A DNA stretch of 64,000 nucleotides from an uncultured Bacillota bacterium (GTDB lineage: Bacteria > Bacillota > Clostridia > Lachnospirales > Lachnospiraceae), in NCBI GenBank assembly GCA_949291945.1, contig CASEXH010000020.1, positions 1 through 64,000 of the forward strand. The letters run 5' to 3'. Shown here piece by piece: positions 1-8,962 of this stretch. The notes under the pieces were generated by a model. That model saw only the letters and a program-made list of their open reading frames with translations. It was not told the DNA's origin and made no database searches. A program made the translations under genes and the position numbers. Numbering within the stretch: position 1 is the stretch's first letter; the number at the start of each line of letters is the position of its first letter.

Positions 1-52
1 TATGACTGTTCATCACTTTTGGCTCTGTTTATATGAGGTAACAAGTTAGAAA

Positions 53-81
53 AAGCCTGAAAAATCAATGTTTTTAGGCTT
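53..81. other. hairpin upstream of lysR
   Basis: AGCCT (54-58) pairs with AGGCT (76-80) and AAAAA (60-64) with TTTTT (71-75), around a 6-nt loop. The T run is inside the stem and no T tract follows on the plus strand, so this is either a weak terminator of a gene left of the window or an operator-like inverted repeat in front of the LysR gene. Confidence 0.35.
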
Positions 82-111
82 GACATTATAGGAAGGAAGG
101 TATATCATCTT

Positions 112-981
112 ATGGAAATCCGTGTTTTAAAATACTTTTTAATGGTTGCCAGGGAAGAAAATATTACAAAAGCTGCCAACCTGCTTCATATTACCCAGCC
201 TACTCTTTCCCGGCAGCTTATACAGCTGGAAGAGGAACTGGGAACCACTCTTTTCCACAGGAGCAAGTATCGGATAGTCCTTACGGAAGATGGTATGCTG
301 CTGAAGCGGCGGGCTCAGGAGATCATAGAACTTGCAGATAAGGCAAAAAAAGAATTATCCCATGAAGCAGAAGCCCTTTCCGGGGAAATCTTTTTCGGCT
401 GTGCCGAAACCCGGAACATGACCTTTCTCTCCCGGAAAATGGCAGCTTTCCGGGAAAAATATCCCCTTGTCCATTATAATATCTACAGTGCAACGGCTGA
501 TGACCTGAAGGACCGGATAGAAAAAGGACTTCTTGATATCTGTCTGTTCACGGAGCCTGTGGATATTGGGAAATATGAGTTTCTCCGTCTGGAAAAGAAA
601 GAGGTGTGGGGCGTACTGGTACGGAAGGACTCTCCCCTTGCTTCTAAAGAAACTGTGACGCCGGAGGATCTGGCAAAAGTTCCGCTTCTGATGTCACGGA
701 GAGAAATGGTACAAAACGAACTGGCCAACTGGTTCGGGGACTTTTACGATCAGCTTGACGTGGCAGCCAACTATAATCTGATCTTAAATGCCGCAGACAT
801 GGTGAAAAACCATATTGGAGTCGCTCTGTGCTTTTATATTGAAAATATCTCCAATGACCTGTGTTTTATTCCTTTTTCCCCAGCATTGGAGACCGGCGCC
901 GTTCTGGCCTGGAAGAAAAATTTTGTCTTCTCCGCTGCTGCAACAAAATTTATTCATTACATAAAAGACTCCGTTTTCTAA
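112..981 (+). CDS. LysR family transcriptional regulator
   Basis: A 289-residue protein with the standard LysR layout. An N-terminal winged helix-turn-helix (about residues 1-60, with the typical stretch ITKAANLLHITQPTLSRQL) is followed by a periplasmic-binding-like effector domain (about 90-289). The start fits the family, whose proteins begin a few residues before the first helix, and GGAAGGAAGG (91-100) can serve as SD. The gene is co-directional with the urease operon 283 bp downstream, so it may control urease or itself. That is inference from position only; the effector is unknown. No clear terminator follows the gene. Confident about the family, not about the target. Confidence 0.93.
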   Translation: MEIRVLKYFLMVAREENITKAANLLHITQPTLSRQLIQLEEELGTTLFHRSKYRIVLTEDGMLLKRRAQEIIELADKAKKELSHEAEALSGEIFFGCAETRNMTFLSRKMAAFREKYPLVHYNIYSATADDLKDRIEKGLLDICLFTEPVDIGKYEFLRLEKKEVWGVLVRKDSPLASKETVTPEDLAKVPLLMSRREMVQNELANWFGDFYDQLDVAANYNLILNAADMVKNHIGVALCFYIENISNDLCFIPFSPALETGAVLAWKKNFVFSAAATKFIHYIKDSVF

Positions 982-1159
982 CGGTTTCGTGTATAATTCA
1001 CTTACATTTTGTATCCAGGCCCTTTATCTTTGGTATTTTTCACAAAGAATTTTAAAAAACCCAAAAAATTATTCATAGTATTCCGATTTTCTGCTGATCA
1101 GACATTTTTTAATATGTATAAAAATACTTTTTTCTCAATAAAGAAATAAGAACTTTTAT

Positions 1160-1188
1160 TTGACATCTTTCTTCTCCCATGCTACTAT
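1160..1188 (+). promoter_or_regulatory. ureA promoter (sigma-A type)
   Basis: TTGACA (1160-1165), a 17-bp spacer and TACTAT (1183-1188), preceded by TG at 1180-1181, which makes an extended -10. The predicted start is about A1196, only two or three bases before the hairpin at 1198. Confidence 0.72.
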
Positions 1189-1197
1189 CTCTCCCAT

Positions 1198-1237
1198 AAA
1201 GGCAAAGACGCCGAAAGAAGCGTCTTTGCCTTTTTTT
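1198..1237 (+). terminator. terminator-like hairpin at 5' end of ure mRNA
   Basis: AAAGGCAAAGACGC (1198-1211) pairs perfectly with GCGTCTTTGCCTTT (1220-1233) around an 8-nt loop, and the T run continues to 1237. Its shape is that of a strong intrinsic terminator, but it lies between the ureA promoter and the ureA SD. It could be an attenuator, or a 5' stem-loop that protects the mRNA. Which one applies cannot be read from the sequence. Confidence 0.75.
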
Positions 1238-1264
1238 ATTTTTATGCGCAAGGAGGAAGAAAGT

Positions 1265-1567
1265 ATGAGACTGACACCTAAGGAACAGGAAAAACTCCTG
1301 CTTCATCTGGCCGGAAATCTGGCAAAAGAGCGGAAAGCCAGAGGACTGAAGCTGAACTACCCGGAAGCGGTAGCCTATATCAGTTCGGAATTAATGGAAA
1401 TGGCCAGAGACGGTAAGGAAGTTACAGAACTTATGCATCTGGGAACAAAGCTTCTTTCCAGAGACGATGTAATGGAAGGAGTGGCCGATATGGTCTCAGA
1501 AGTACAGGTGGAAGCCACCTTCCCTGACGGAACCAAAATGGTCACCGTACACAACCCTATTCAGTAA
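1265..1567 (+). CDS. ureA: urease subunit gamma
   Basis: Smallest structural subunit of nickel urease, which hydrolyses urea to ammonia and carbamate. The 100-residue product has the usual family length and opening ([16 protein letters not shown]), plus the conserved [11 protein letters not shown] segment. ATG 1265 is chosen because AAGGAGGAA lies just upstream and it gives the canonical N-terminus; the earlier in-frame ATG at 1160 lies within the promoter. First gene of the operon. Its stop overlaps an alternative ureB ATG at 1567. Confidence 0.97.
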   Translation: MRLTPKEQEKLLLHLAGNLAKERKARGLKLNYPEAVAYISSELMEMARDGKEVTELMHLGTKLLSRDDVMEGVADMVSEVQVEATFPDGTKMVTVHNPIQ

Positions 1568-1587
1568 TGCGATCAGGAGGTAACGCA

Positions 1588-1947
1588 ATGAAAATCGGAG
1601 AAATCATGCCCTTGGAAAGGGAAATTACATTAAATGAAGGGAAGCCTTCCCTTACGCTGATGGTCACAAATACCGGAGACCGTCCTGTGCAGGTAGGGTC
1701 TCATTTTCATTTCTTTGAAGTAAACCGCTGTCTGTCCTTTGACAGGGAAAAAGCCTATGGCTTCCATCTGGATATTCCTTCGGGAACTTCTGTCCGTTTT
1801 GAACCGGGAGAGGAAAAGGAAGTTGTCCTCACTGCCATGGGAGGCACCAAGCGGATCTTCGGACTGAACGATCTGACCTGCGCCCAGGCTGTGGAAGGGA
1901 CAAAAGCCGCTTCCATGGAAAAGGCAAAGCAGAAAGGATTCCTTTAA
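1588..1947 (+). CDS. ureB: urease subunit beta
   Basis: The 119-residue beta subunit of urease, separate from gamma and alpha as in most bacteria. It carries the family hallmark [11 protein letters not shown] and the [10 protein letters not shown] segment. The start at 1588 has AGGAGG (1575-1580) at good spacing. An in-frame ATG at 1567, overlapping the ureA stop, would add seven residues and has no SD. Co-transcribed with ureA and ureC. Confidence 0.97.
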   Translation: MKIGEIMPLEREITLNEGKPSLTLMVTNTGDRPVQVGSHFHFFEVNRCLSFDREKAYGFHLDIPSGTSVRFEPGEEKEVVLTAMGGTKRIFGLNDLTCAQAVEGTKAASMEKAKQKGFL

Positions 1948-1977
1948 AATACACAAACTAATCTTGGAGGTATGAAT

Positions 1978-3699
1978 ATGAGCGCAAAAATATCCGGAGA
2001 GAAATATGCCATGATGTACGGCCCTACCACAGGGGACAAAGTACGGCTGGCAGATACAGACCTGGTCATTGAAGTAGAAAAAGATTACACCACTTACGGG
2101 GACGAGTGTAAATTCGGCGGCGGCAAAACCCTTCGTGACGGCATGGGACAGTCTGTAAAGACTACCAGCGCCGACGGAGACCTGGATCTGGTGATCACCA
2201 ACGCTTTGGTCCTGGATTATACAGGAATCTACAAAGCAGATATCGGAATTAAAGACGGAAAGATTGCAGGCATCGGCAAGGCCGGAAACCCTGCAGTTAT
2301 GGACGGGGTAACTCCTGGAATGACCGTGGGCGCTTCCACAGAAGCCCTGGCTGGTGAAGGCCTGATCCTCACTGCCGGCGGACTGGATACCCATATCCAT
2401 TTCATTTCCCCCCAGCAGGTAGAATGTGCCCTGTACAGCGGCGTCACCACTATGATCGGCGGCGGAACAGGACCTGCCGACGGCACCAACGCCACCACCT
2501 GTACTCCAGGCCCCTGGAACATGGAAATGATGTTAAAGGCCTGTGAAGAATACCCTATGAACATCGGTCTTCTTGGAAAAGGAAACTGTTCTGACGAGAA
2601 AGCTCTGGTGGAACAGATCAAAGCCGGCGCTATGGGACTGAAGCTTCATGAAGACTGGGGTTCTACTCCTGCTGCCATTGATCACTGCCTGAACGTGGCC
2701 GACGACTATGACGTGCAGGTAGCCATCCATACAGATACTCTTAATGAAGGGGGCTGTGTGGAAGATACTCTGGCAGCCATTGCAGGAAGAACTATCCATA
2801 CATATCATACAGAAGGCGCCGGCGGCGGCCATGCCCCTGACATTATCCGGGCAGCGGCAGCTCCCAACGTACTTCCCTCTTCTACTAACCCTACCATGCC
2901 TTATACAGTAAATACTCTGGATGAGCATCTGGACATGCTGATGGTTTGCCACCATCTGGATAAGAGGATCCCAGAGGACGTAGCTTTTGCAGATTCCAGG
3001 ATCCGTCCGGAAACCATTGCCGCAGAAGATGTTCTCCATGACATGGGCGTCTTCAGCATGATGAGTTCTGACTCTCAGGCTATGGGACGTGTGGGAGAAG
3101 TCATCACCCGTACCTGGCAGACTGCCAGCAAGATGAAAGGGGAGCGTGGAGCCCTTCCTGAGGATGAAGGCCACGGAAACGACAACTTCCGGGCAAAACG
3201 TTATATTTCCAAATATACCATCAACCCGGCCATTACCCATGGCGTAGCCGACTATGTAGGTTCTGTGGAGAAAGGAAAATTCGCCGATCTGGTATTGTGG
3301 AATCCTGCATTCTTCGGTATCAAACCTGACCTGATCATCAAAGGCGGCATGATCATTGCCGGAAAGATGGGGGACGCTAACGCTTCCATTCCCACCTGTG
3401 AACCGGTAATATACAAGCCTATGTTTGCCGCTCACGGAAAGGCAAAATATGTTTCCTGCCTGACCTTTGTATCCAAAGCAGCCATGGAGGAAGATGTAAA
3501 AGCCAAATATCATCTGGAAAAAACAGTGGTTCCTGTATCCGGCTGCCGCAACATCGGCAAAAAGGACATGAAATTCAACAGCGAAACACCCCAGATCACA
3601 GTAAACCCGGAAACCTATGAGGTAAAAGTGGATGGAGAACATATCACCTCCAAACCTGCTGACAAACTTCCTCTGACACAGCTTTACAGCTTATTCTAG
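1978..3699 (+). CDS. ureC: urease subunit alpha (catalytic)
   Basis: The catalytic subunit, 573 residues, an amidohydrolase with a dinickel centre. Visible active-site features are the HIH motif at about residues 139-141, the lysine that is carbamylated to bridge the nickels (GLKLHEDWG, about residue 222), the [15 protein letters not shown] segment with a nickel-binding histidine, the mobile-flap region with CHHL (about 324-327), and the aspartate in [16 protein letters not shown] 1978 is preferred over ATG 1972 because GGAGG ends at 1970, leaving seven bases of spacing. Nothing is missing, so the enzyme should be active once nickel is loaded by UreEFGD. Confidence 0.98.
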   Translation: MSAKISGEKYAMMYGPTTGDKVRLADTDLVIEVEKDYTTYGDECKFGGGKTLRDGMGQSVKTTSADGDLDLVITNALVLDYTGIYKADIGIKDGKIAGIGKAGNPAVMDGVTPGMTVGASTEALAGEGLILTAGGLDTHIHFISPQQVECALYSGVTTMIGGGTGPADGTNATTCTPGPWNMEMMLKACEEYPMNIGLLGKGNCSDEKALVEQIKAGAMGLKLHEDWGSTPAAIDHCLNVADDYDVQVAIHTDTLNEGGCVEDTLAAIAGRTIHTYHTEGAGGGHAPDIIRAAAAPNVLPSSTNPTMPYTVNTLDEHLDMLMVCHHLDKRIPEDVAFADSRIRPETIAAEDVLHDMGVFSMMSSDSQAMGRVGEVITRTWQTASKMKGERGALPEDEGHGNDNFRAKRYISKYTINPAITHGVADYVGSVEKGKFADLVLWNPAFFGIKPDLIIKGGMIIAGKMGDANASIPTCEPVIYKPMFAAHGKAKYVSCLTFVSKAAMEEDVKAKYHLEKTVVPVSGCRNIGKKDMKFNSETPQITVNPETYEVKVDGEHITSKPADKLPLTQLYSLF

Positions 3700-3709
3700 G
3701 AGGTGTCCC

Positions 3710-4216
3710 ATGTTAGGCGTTTGTTTATTATTTGTAGGAATCGTCCTGATCAATAACGGCATGTGCACCTTATACAAGGTAGACGGAAGATCAGCGGCGG
3801 TTATGAATATCCTTACCGGAGGACTTTCCATTTTTATCAATGCGGTAAACCTGGTAATGGGAAATTATTACGCTGCAGGAACAGGACTGCTCTTCGGCTT
3901 CACATATATCTTTGTAGCGTTTTCCAAACTGTGGAACTTAAGCCCCATCCCCTTTGCCTGGTTTTCCACCTTTGTAGCAGTAAACGCTGTAGTCTTCGGA
4001 ACCATTGAAGGAGTTACAGGAAGCGCTGCTTTAAATGTGACTGCGGACTGGCGTTGGGCCGCTATCTGGTATCTCTGGGCAGTTCTCTGGGGAACTTCCT
4101 TTGTGGAAGATATCTGCGGGAAAAAGCTGGGGAAATTCGTCCCCTGTCTCCAGGTATTTGAAGGAGTCGTCACCGCCTGGATACCGGGACTTCTTATGTT
4201 AATCGGTCAATGGTAG
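3710..4216 (+). CDS. ureI: AmiS/UreI family urea/amide channel
   Basis: A 168-residue integral membrane protein with about six hydrophobic helices. The opening GIVLINNGMCTL and the repeated AVN/VMGNYYAAGTGLLFGFTY pattern are typical of AmiS/UreI channels, which let urea or short amides pass the membrane down their gradient. It sits inside the urease operon directly after ureC, with AGGAGGT overlapping the ureC stop. The natural reading is a dedicated urea channel feeding cytoplasmic urease. Whether it is proton-gated like Helicobacter UreI cannot be told: there is no histidine-rich periplasmic loop. Confidence 0.88.
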   Translation: MLGVCLLFVGIVLINNGMCTLYKVDGRSAAVMNILTGGLSIFINAVNLVMGNYYAAGTGLLFGFTYIFVAFSKLWNLSPIPFAWFSTFVAVNAVVFGTIEGVTGSAALNVTADWRWAAIWYLWAVLWGTSFVEDICGKKLGKFVPCLQVFEGVVTAWIPGLLMLIGQW

Positions 4217-4227
4217 GAGAAAAACTT

Positions 4228-4740
4228 ATGATTTGTGAAAGAATACTGGGAAAACTGGAAGATATGGATCTCCAGGGAAAAAAGCTGGAATATGTCAGCG
4301 TGGAGTGGCACGAGGCCTTTAAAAAGATCCACCGGAAGGTTACGGATGCCGGACGGGAAATAGGAATCCGTCTGAATGACTCGGTGCTGAAAACCGGGCT
4401 GTTAGAGGGGGATGTACTCTACGCAGATCCCGAACTGGTCATTGCCGTCCATACCCCTCCCTGCGAGGTAGTCAAGGCAAGGGTTTCTCCCCATCACCCG
4501 GAGATGATCCCCAAGGTCTGTTATGAAATCGGAAACCGGCATGCGCCTCTTTTCTTTGGAGAGGATTCCAGCACCTTTGTAACTCCCTATAATAAGCCTA
4601 TGCTTCGTCTCCTCTCTTCTCTTCATGGTGTAGAAGCCAGGAAAACCATAGAATCTCTGAACTTTAGAGGACAGATTTCCTCTCAGATCGGCCATTCCCA
4701 TCACCATGATCATGGAAGCCAGGAAGGAGATACGCCATGA
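4228..4740 (+). CDS. ureE: urease accessory protein UreE (nickel metallochaperone)
   Basis: A 170-residue nickel chaperone that hands nickel to the UreFDG complex. It has an N-terminal peptide-binding part and a C-terminal metal-binding domain, and ends in a short histidine-rich tail (GHSHHHDHG) that would bind extra nickel. ATG 4228 is used because AGGAG sits at 4215-4219; the in-frame ATG at 4210 overlaps the channel gene and lacks an SD. The last four bases overlap the ureF start (ATGA). Confidence 0.93.
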   Translation: MICERILGKLEDMDLQGKKLEYVSVEWHEAFKKIHRKVTDAGREIGIRLNDSVLKTGLLEGDVLYADPELVIAVHTPPCEVVKARVSPHHPEMIPKVCYEIGNRHAPLFFGEDSSTFVTPYNKPMLRLLSSLHGVEARKTIESLNFRGQISSQIGHSHHHDHGSQEGDTP

Positions 4741-5438
4741 ACCGCCGGGATATGGAGGCCCGTTTTCTCCTCCTTCAGATAAATGATTCTCTCTTTCCCA
4801 TAGGAGGTTATTCCCACTCCTATGGGCTGGAGACTTATATACAGAAAGGCCTGGTGAGCGATGGAAACACCGCCAGGCTTTACATAGAAAACCGGCTGCG
4901 CTGCAGCCTTCTCTATACAGATCTTCTGGCTGTCCGGCTGGCTTACGAAGGAGCAGCCAAAGAAGACCTGGGAAAGCTGGAGGAACTGGAGGAGGTCCTG
5001 GACGCTTCCAAAATCCCTATGGAACTGCGGGAAGCCTCCAGAAAGCTGGGCAGCCGTTTTGTGAAAACTCTCCAGCACATGGAAATTTCCTGGAAGAGAG
5101 ATATTTTTCAGGAATACCAGGAACTCCGCCGGGGAAAAGTAACCAGTCATCCCTGTGCTTACGGAGTTTTCTGCTGTGCCGCCGGGATCTCTTTAGAGGA
5201 TTCTATGGCAGCCTTTCTTTATGCCCAGACCTCTGCTATGGTCACAAACTGTGTAAAGACCATTCCTCTCAGCCAGTCAGAGGGACAGAAAATCCTCCTC
5301 TCCCTCCATCAGGTCCTGGAAGAGGTGCTTTTTCTTGTGACTACAGCGAGAGAAGAAATGTTCTGCGCTTCCACTCCCGGCTTTGACCTGCGGGCTATCC
5401 AGCATGAAGGTCTGTATTCCCGGCTGTATATGTCCTGA
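4737..5438 (+). CDS. ureF: urease accessory protein UreF
   Basis: A 233-residue, mostly helical accessory protein that bridges UreD and UreG during nickel insertion. The family signature NDSLFPIGGYSHSYGLET is at residues 17-34, and the conserved TNCVKTIPLSQSEGQKIL segment is near residue 175. Translationally coupled to ureE by a four-base overlap. A 75-bp gap separates it from ureG, with no evident terminator. Confidence 0.95.
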   Translation: MNRRDMEARFLLLQINDSLFPIGGYSHSYGLETYIQKGLVSDGNTARLYIENRLRCSLLYTDLLAVRLAYEGAAKEDLGKLEELEEVLDASKIPMELREASRKLGSRFVKTLQHMEISWKRDIFQEYQELRRGKVTSHPCAYGVFCCAAGISLEDSMAAFLYAQTSAMVTNCVKTIPLSQSEGQKILLSLHQVLEEVLFLVTTAREEMFCASTPGFDLRAIQHEGLYSRLYMS

Positions 5439-5513
5439 TACAGGGGCAGCTCTGTTTTTATATTTCTCTGTCTGCGAATGCAGACTCTACTATATATGAA
5501 AGAAGGAAGAATT

Positions 5514-6122
5514 ATGTCTTATGTAAAAATCGGCGTAGCCGGCCCTGTAGGTTCCGGCAAGACCGCTCTCATAGAAGCCCTTACCCGGCGCATGGCCAAA
5601 GATTACAGTATCGGTGTTATCACCAATGATATCTATACCAAAGAGGACGCAGAATTCCTTGCCCAAAACAGTATCATGCCTCTGGAAAGGATCACCGGCG
5701 TGGAAACCGGCGGCTGTCCTCACACAGCCATCCGTGAAGACGCCTCTATGAATCTGGAAGCTGTAGAAGAAATGGCGGAAAAGTTTCCGGATATTGAGCT
5801 GTTTTTCATAGAAAGCGGCGGAGATAACCTTTCCGCTACCTTCTCCCCGGAACTGGCCGACGCCACTATCTTTGTCATTGACGTGGCAGAAGGAGATAAG
5901 ATCCCCAGAAAAGGCGGACCAGGAATCACCCGCTCCGATCTGCTGGTGATCAACAAGATCGACCTGGCTCCCTATGTAGGGGCAAGCCTGGAGGTTATGG
6001 AAAGAGATTCTAAGAAAATGCGGGGAGACCGTCCTTTCCTGTTCACCAATATCCGCAGCGGCGAACATGTGGAACAGGTAGTGGAATGGATCAAGAAAAA
6101 CGTACTTTTGGAGGGAATGTAA
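5514..6122 (+). CDS. ureG: urease accessory GTPase UreG
   Basis: A 202-residue SIMIBI GTPase that powers nickel delivery to apo-urease. The P-loop is GPVGSGKT (about residues 9-16), the metal-binding CPH motif lies in [16 protein letters not shown], and the guanine-specificity NKID is in [12 protein letters not shown]. The start at 5514 follows GAAGGAAG; an upstream in-frame ATG at 5478 would add 12 residues of unconserved sequence. The stop TAA at 6120-6122 overlaps the ureD ATG by one base. Confidence 0.97.
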   Translation: MSYVKIGVAGPVGSGKTALIEALTRRMAKDYSIGVITNDIYTKEDAEFLAQNSIMPLERITGVETGGCPHTAIREDASMNLEAVEEMAEKFPDIELFFIESGGDNLSATFSPELADATIFVIDVAEGDKIPRKGGPGITRSDLLVINKIDLAPYVGASLEVMERDSKKMRGDRPFLFTNIRSGEHVEQVVEWIKKNVLLEGM

Positions 6123-6922
6123 TGCCAGAAGAAAAAAATCCCTATGGAAAAGTCTCCCGCTTTTCCATTACCGCCGGTACCCGTGAAGGCCAGACCATAT
6201 TGGAAGACTTTTCTTATACCTCTCCCTTTAAGATCATGCAGCCCTTTCCCCTGAAAGGCGGCGGGATCCAGGTCATGCTGCTGGCTGCTTCCCCGGGAAT
6301 CATGGCAGGAGACCTTCAGGAATTTTCTTTTCATATAAAAGAAGGCGCCAGGACAGAGTTCATCTCCCAGTCCTACGATAAGATCCACTGCATGAAAGAA
6401 GGAAAGGCAGGCAGACATACCTCTGTTTTCGTAGAGAAAGGGGGAACCTTTTTCTTTCATCCCCAGCCTATGATCCCTTTTAAAGGATCTGCCTTTGAAA
6501 ACACCATGGATATCCGGCTGGAAGATGAGACCTCCCGGTTCTTTATGAGCGAGATCCTTTCCTGTGGACGATACGCCAGAGGGGAGACTTTTGCCTATCG
6601 TTTCTATCATAATCTGGTCCGTATCTACAGAAATGGAAAACTGATCTACCGGGACAATACCCGGTATGACCCTGTACTTTTCTCTATGGACAGTATGGGA
6701 ATGTATGAGTCCTATACCCATCTGGCCTGTATCTACCTTACACCGCCGGAGGATCCGAAAAGTTTTGTATCCAAGGTTAAAGATCTTCTGGAAAATACTT
6801 CGGATATCACCGGAGGCATTACCCGGCTGCCCCAGGGGGACCTGGCAGTGCGTATTCTGGGAAGGCGGGGACAGGTACTGGAAGAATTATCTCAAAAAAT
6901 CCTGCTGTGCAGCGGCCTGTAA
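6122..6922 (+). CDS. ureD: urease accessory protein UreD (UreH)
   Basis: The scaffold protein that binds apo-urease and UreF for nickel insertion, 266 residues. Family features are the PLKGGGIQVMLLAASPGIMAGD stretch (about residues 45-66, printed here in part: GIMAGD), the SQSYDKIHCM segment and the RYARGETFAYRFYHN region. It starts one base inside the ureG stop, with GGAGGG just upstream. Last gene of the operon; its 3' end forms part of the terminator. The window carries no nickel importer gene. Confidence 0.93.
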   Translation: MPEEKNPYGKVSRFSITAGTREGQTILEDFSYTSPFKIMQPFPLKGGGIQVMLLAASPGIMAGDLQEFSFHIKEGARTEFISQSYDKIHCMKEGKAGRHTSVFVEKGGTFFFHPQPMIPFKGSAFENTMDIRLEDETSRFFMSEILSCGRYARGETFAYRFYHNLVRIYRNGKLIYRDNTRYDPVLFSMDSMGMYESYTHLACIYLTPPEDPKSFVSKVKDLLENTSDITGGITRLPQGDLAVRILGRRGQVLEELSQKILLCSGL

Positions 6923-6945
6923 AGGCTGAGGCACAGCAGTTTTTT
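6902..6945 (+). terminator. urease operon terminator
   Basis: CTGCTGTGC (6902-6910) pairs with GCACAGCAG (6931-6939) and six T follow. The ureD stop codon lies in the loop, so the last codons of ureD are part of the stem. Confidence 0.88.
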
Positions 6946-6967
6946 ATTATTCTTCTTTGGTTTTCTC

Positions 6968-6996
6968 TTGACATTTTCTCTGTATCTTCATATAAT
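6968..6996 (+). promoter_or_regulatory. marR promoter, perfect consensus
   Basis: TTGACA (6968-6973), 17-bp spacer, TATAAT (6991-6996): both boxes match the sigma-A consensus exactly. Such a strong promoter needs a repressor, which fits the MarR gene it drives. Confidence 0.85.
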
Positions 6997-7027
6997 TATT
7001 TTAAATAATTACTAAAGATAATTATTT
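6993..7027 (+). promoter_or_regulatory. MarR operator candidate
   Basis: TAATTATTT (6993-7001), one T, then AAATAATTA (7003-7011) make a perfect 9-bp dyad that overlaps the -10 box. A third copy of TAATTATTT follows at 7019-7027. The placement over the promoter and start point is what a self-repressing MarR protein would use. Confidence 0.7.
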
Positions 7028-7060
7028 ATGGTAATCAATTTCAGAAAGGAGGAATAACAC

Positions 7061-7543
7061 ATGGAAATATCTTATGTAAAAGATTTTCTCTCTGCCTGCC
7101 AGGACGCCAAACGTATTACAGAGCTGATGCCCTCTCTTCCCAAAGGGATGTCTCCCCGGCATATCTATGTGATCGACGCAGTGTTTCAGTTAAGCCAATG
7201 CCAGGAAAAGGTGATGGTCAGCGATGTGAGTAAACTGCTTGGAGTCACCAGGCCAAGCATCACCAAAGTAATCCAGGAGCTGGAAAAACTGAAGGTTCTG
7301 ACAAAAATCCCTGACCAGGAGGACAAAAGGATCGTCCACATAGCTCTGACATCTCTTGGGAAGGAATATTATGATTTCTATGTAGGGGAATATCACTCCT
7401 GGCTGGCTGAAAATTTCCGGGATATTTCTCCTGAAGATTTTTCTGTAACCGTTAGTACCATTCACCGGGTACTGGAAATCATGAAAGGTCTGGATATTAC
7501 CGCCTACAAGGAAAAAAGAAAGGAAAAAGAAGAAAATGAATGA
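7061..7543 (+). CDS. MarR family transcriptional regulator
   Basis: A 160-residue winged-helix regulator. The recognition region VSDVSKLLGVTRPSITKVI lies near residues 52-70 and the wing DQEDKRIVHIALT near 86-98, with a dimerisation helix at the C-terminus. AAAGGAGG precedes ATG 7061. It overlaps the following efflux gene by eight bases, so both are made from one mRNA. The pair looks like a classic repressor-pump unit in which a toxic ligand releases the repressor. The ligand is unknown. Confidence 0.93.
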   Translation: MEISYVKDFLSACQDAKRITELMPSLPKGMSPRHIYVIDAVFQLSQCQEKVMVSDVSKLLGVTRPSITKVIQELEKLKVLTKIPDQEDKRIVHIALTSLGKEYYDFYVGEYHSWLAENFRDISPEDFSVTVSTIHRVLEIMKGLDITAYKEKRKEKEENE

Positions 7544-8942
7544 ATCAGAAAAGAAAATTGATGCAAAGCTGATCTTTTCCATCATTGCCGCAGGAATCAT
7601 GTCCTTCTCCGGCGTAGTGGTGGAAACTGCCATGAATGTTACCTTCCCCACTCTGATGGAAGAATTCGGCATCGGAACTTCTACCGTACAGTGGATCACT
7701 ACCGGCTATCTCCTGATTCTGGCCATGATCATACCTGCATCTTCTTATTTGAAAAAGCGGTTTACACTGAAAAAACTTTTTGTCACCGCCATCTGCCTGT
7801 TCCTTATAGGAACCATTATGGCTGCTGTTACCCCGGTATTTTCTCTTCTGCTCCTGGGCCGTCTGATCCAGGGTGTGGGAACAGGTATCGCCCTTCCTTT
7901 GATGTTTAATATCGTGCTGGAGCAGGTTCCTGCCAAAAAACTGGGGCTGATGATGGGGATTGCCTCTCTGATCACAGCCATGGCTCCTGCCGTAGGACCT
8001 TCCGTGGGAGGTATGCTGGTAAGCAATTTCGGATGGAGAATGATCTTCATCTCTCTGATTCCTCTGCTCCTACTCTCCTTTTTCCTGGGGGTTTTCTCTA
8101 TCCGTCAGGTGACAGAAACAGAAAAAATTTCTTTCCAGTGGCTGGACTACATCTTTTTGGCTGCAGGTTTCGCCTGCTTTATCTTTGCCACCAGCACAGC
8201 CTCAGAAGCAGGATGGATCAGCGTTCAGGTGCTGGGCCTTCTGGCAGCCAGCATTATCTGTATTGTGATATTCTGTCTGAGATGTAAAAAAAGCGAAACA
8301 CCCCTTATCGATATCCGGGTATTTCGCTGTATTCCTTTCAGCCTCAGTGTACTGGTCCTTGTCTTTATCCAGTTTATCTGCCTGGGCCTTGGATTCCTGA
8401 TCCCCAACTACGCTCAGCTTGTTCTGGGGGAAGAAGCTTTCCTGGCAGGCTGCCTTCTTCTCCCCGGCTGTATCATAGGTGCTGTTCTCTCTCCTATAAG
8501 CGGCAGGATCCTGGACCGTTTCGGAGCCAAGAAGCCTATCCTTTCCGGCAACTTCTGTATTATCCTGGCAACGGTATGCTTCAGCATTTTTGCCCTGAAA
8601 CTGAACATCGGAACCTTTATCTTATTCTATATTTTCTTTGCCTTCGGTCAGGGCTTTTCTGTAGGAAACACCATGACCAACGGTTTAAAACAGCTGCCGC
8701 CGGAATTAAATCCTGACGGCAACGCAGTGATCAATACCCTCCAGCAGCTGGCAGGCGCTATCGGTACTTCTATTATCACCACCATAGTGGCAGCCTCCCA
8801 GGCAAAGCTTCCTGATAATATGGCAGCAGCTACTGCCCAGGGCACTCAGTATTCCTTCTATCTTCTGGCAGTACTGGCTGTAGTAGTGATCTGCTGTTCT
8901 CTGGGAGTCTTCGCACTTTCAGGGAAGAAAAAGCAGGCCTGA
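7536..8942 (+). CDS. DHA2 family MFS drug efflux transporter
   Basis: A 468-residue major facilitator protein with about 14 hydrophobic segments, as in the DHA2 (EmrB/QacA-like) drug:proton antiporters. Visible motifs are the conserved MNVTFPTLMEEF/TVQWITTGYLL in helices 1-2, GRLIQGVGTG, and antiporter motif C-like GPSVGGMLV near residue 155. It begins inside the marR 3' end (ATG 7536). The substrate cannot be inferred. It ends 20 bp from the convergent DUF1624 gene, and no clear terminator separates them. Confidence 0.92.
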   Translation: MNESEKKIDAKLIFSIIAAGIMSFSGVVVETAMNVTFPTLMEEFGIGTSTVQWITTGYLLILAMIIPASSYLKKRFTLKKLFVTAICLFLIGTIMAAVTPVFSLLLLGRLIQGVGTGIALPLMFNIVLEQVPAKKLGLMMGIASLITAMAPAVGPSVGGMLVSNFGWRMIFISLIPLLLLSFFLGVFSIRQVTETEKISFQWLDYIFLAAGFACFIFATSTASEAGWISVQVLGLLAASIICIVIFCLRCKKSETPLIDIRVFRCIPFSLSVLVLVFIQFICLGLGFLIPNYAQLVLGEEAFLAGCLLLPGCIIGAVLSPISGRILDRFGAKKPILSGNFCIILATVCFSIFALKLNIGTFILFYIFFAFGQGFSVGNTMTNGLKQLPPELNPDGNAVINTLQQLAGAIGTSIITTIVAASQAKLPDNMAAATAQGTQYSFYLLAVLAVVVICCSLGVFALSGKKKQA

Positions 8943-8962
8943 TAAAATATAAGATCCTGAAA

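Larger units (their letters stand above)
982..1264 (+). promoter_or_regulatory. urease operon control region
   Basis: This is the 283-bp gap between the LysR gene and ureA. The left part is AT-rich with no open frame. AATAA (1145-1149) and TTATT (1156-1160) form a short dyad ending at the -35 box, and the CTGATCAG palindrome lies near 1093-1100; either could bind the LysR protein. The promoter and a TSS-proximal hairpin are listed separately. The first in-frame ATG at 1160 lies in the promoter and is not the ureA start. Confidence 0.5.

Noticed and set aside
80..108. TTGACA-17-TATCAT just upstream of the LysR gene
   Set aside because: The implied transcription start falls after the ATG at 112, which has an SD at 91-100. 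A leaderless or displaced start is less likely than a chance match.
2533..3642. 369-codon minus-strand open frame opposite ureC
   Set aside because: Antisense shadow of ureC; no SD and no protein-like motifs.
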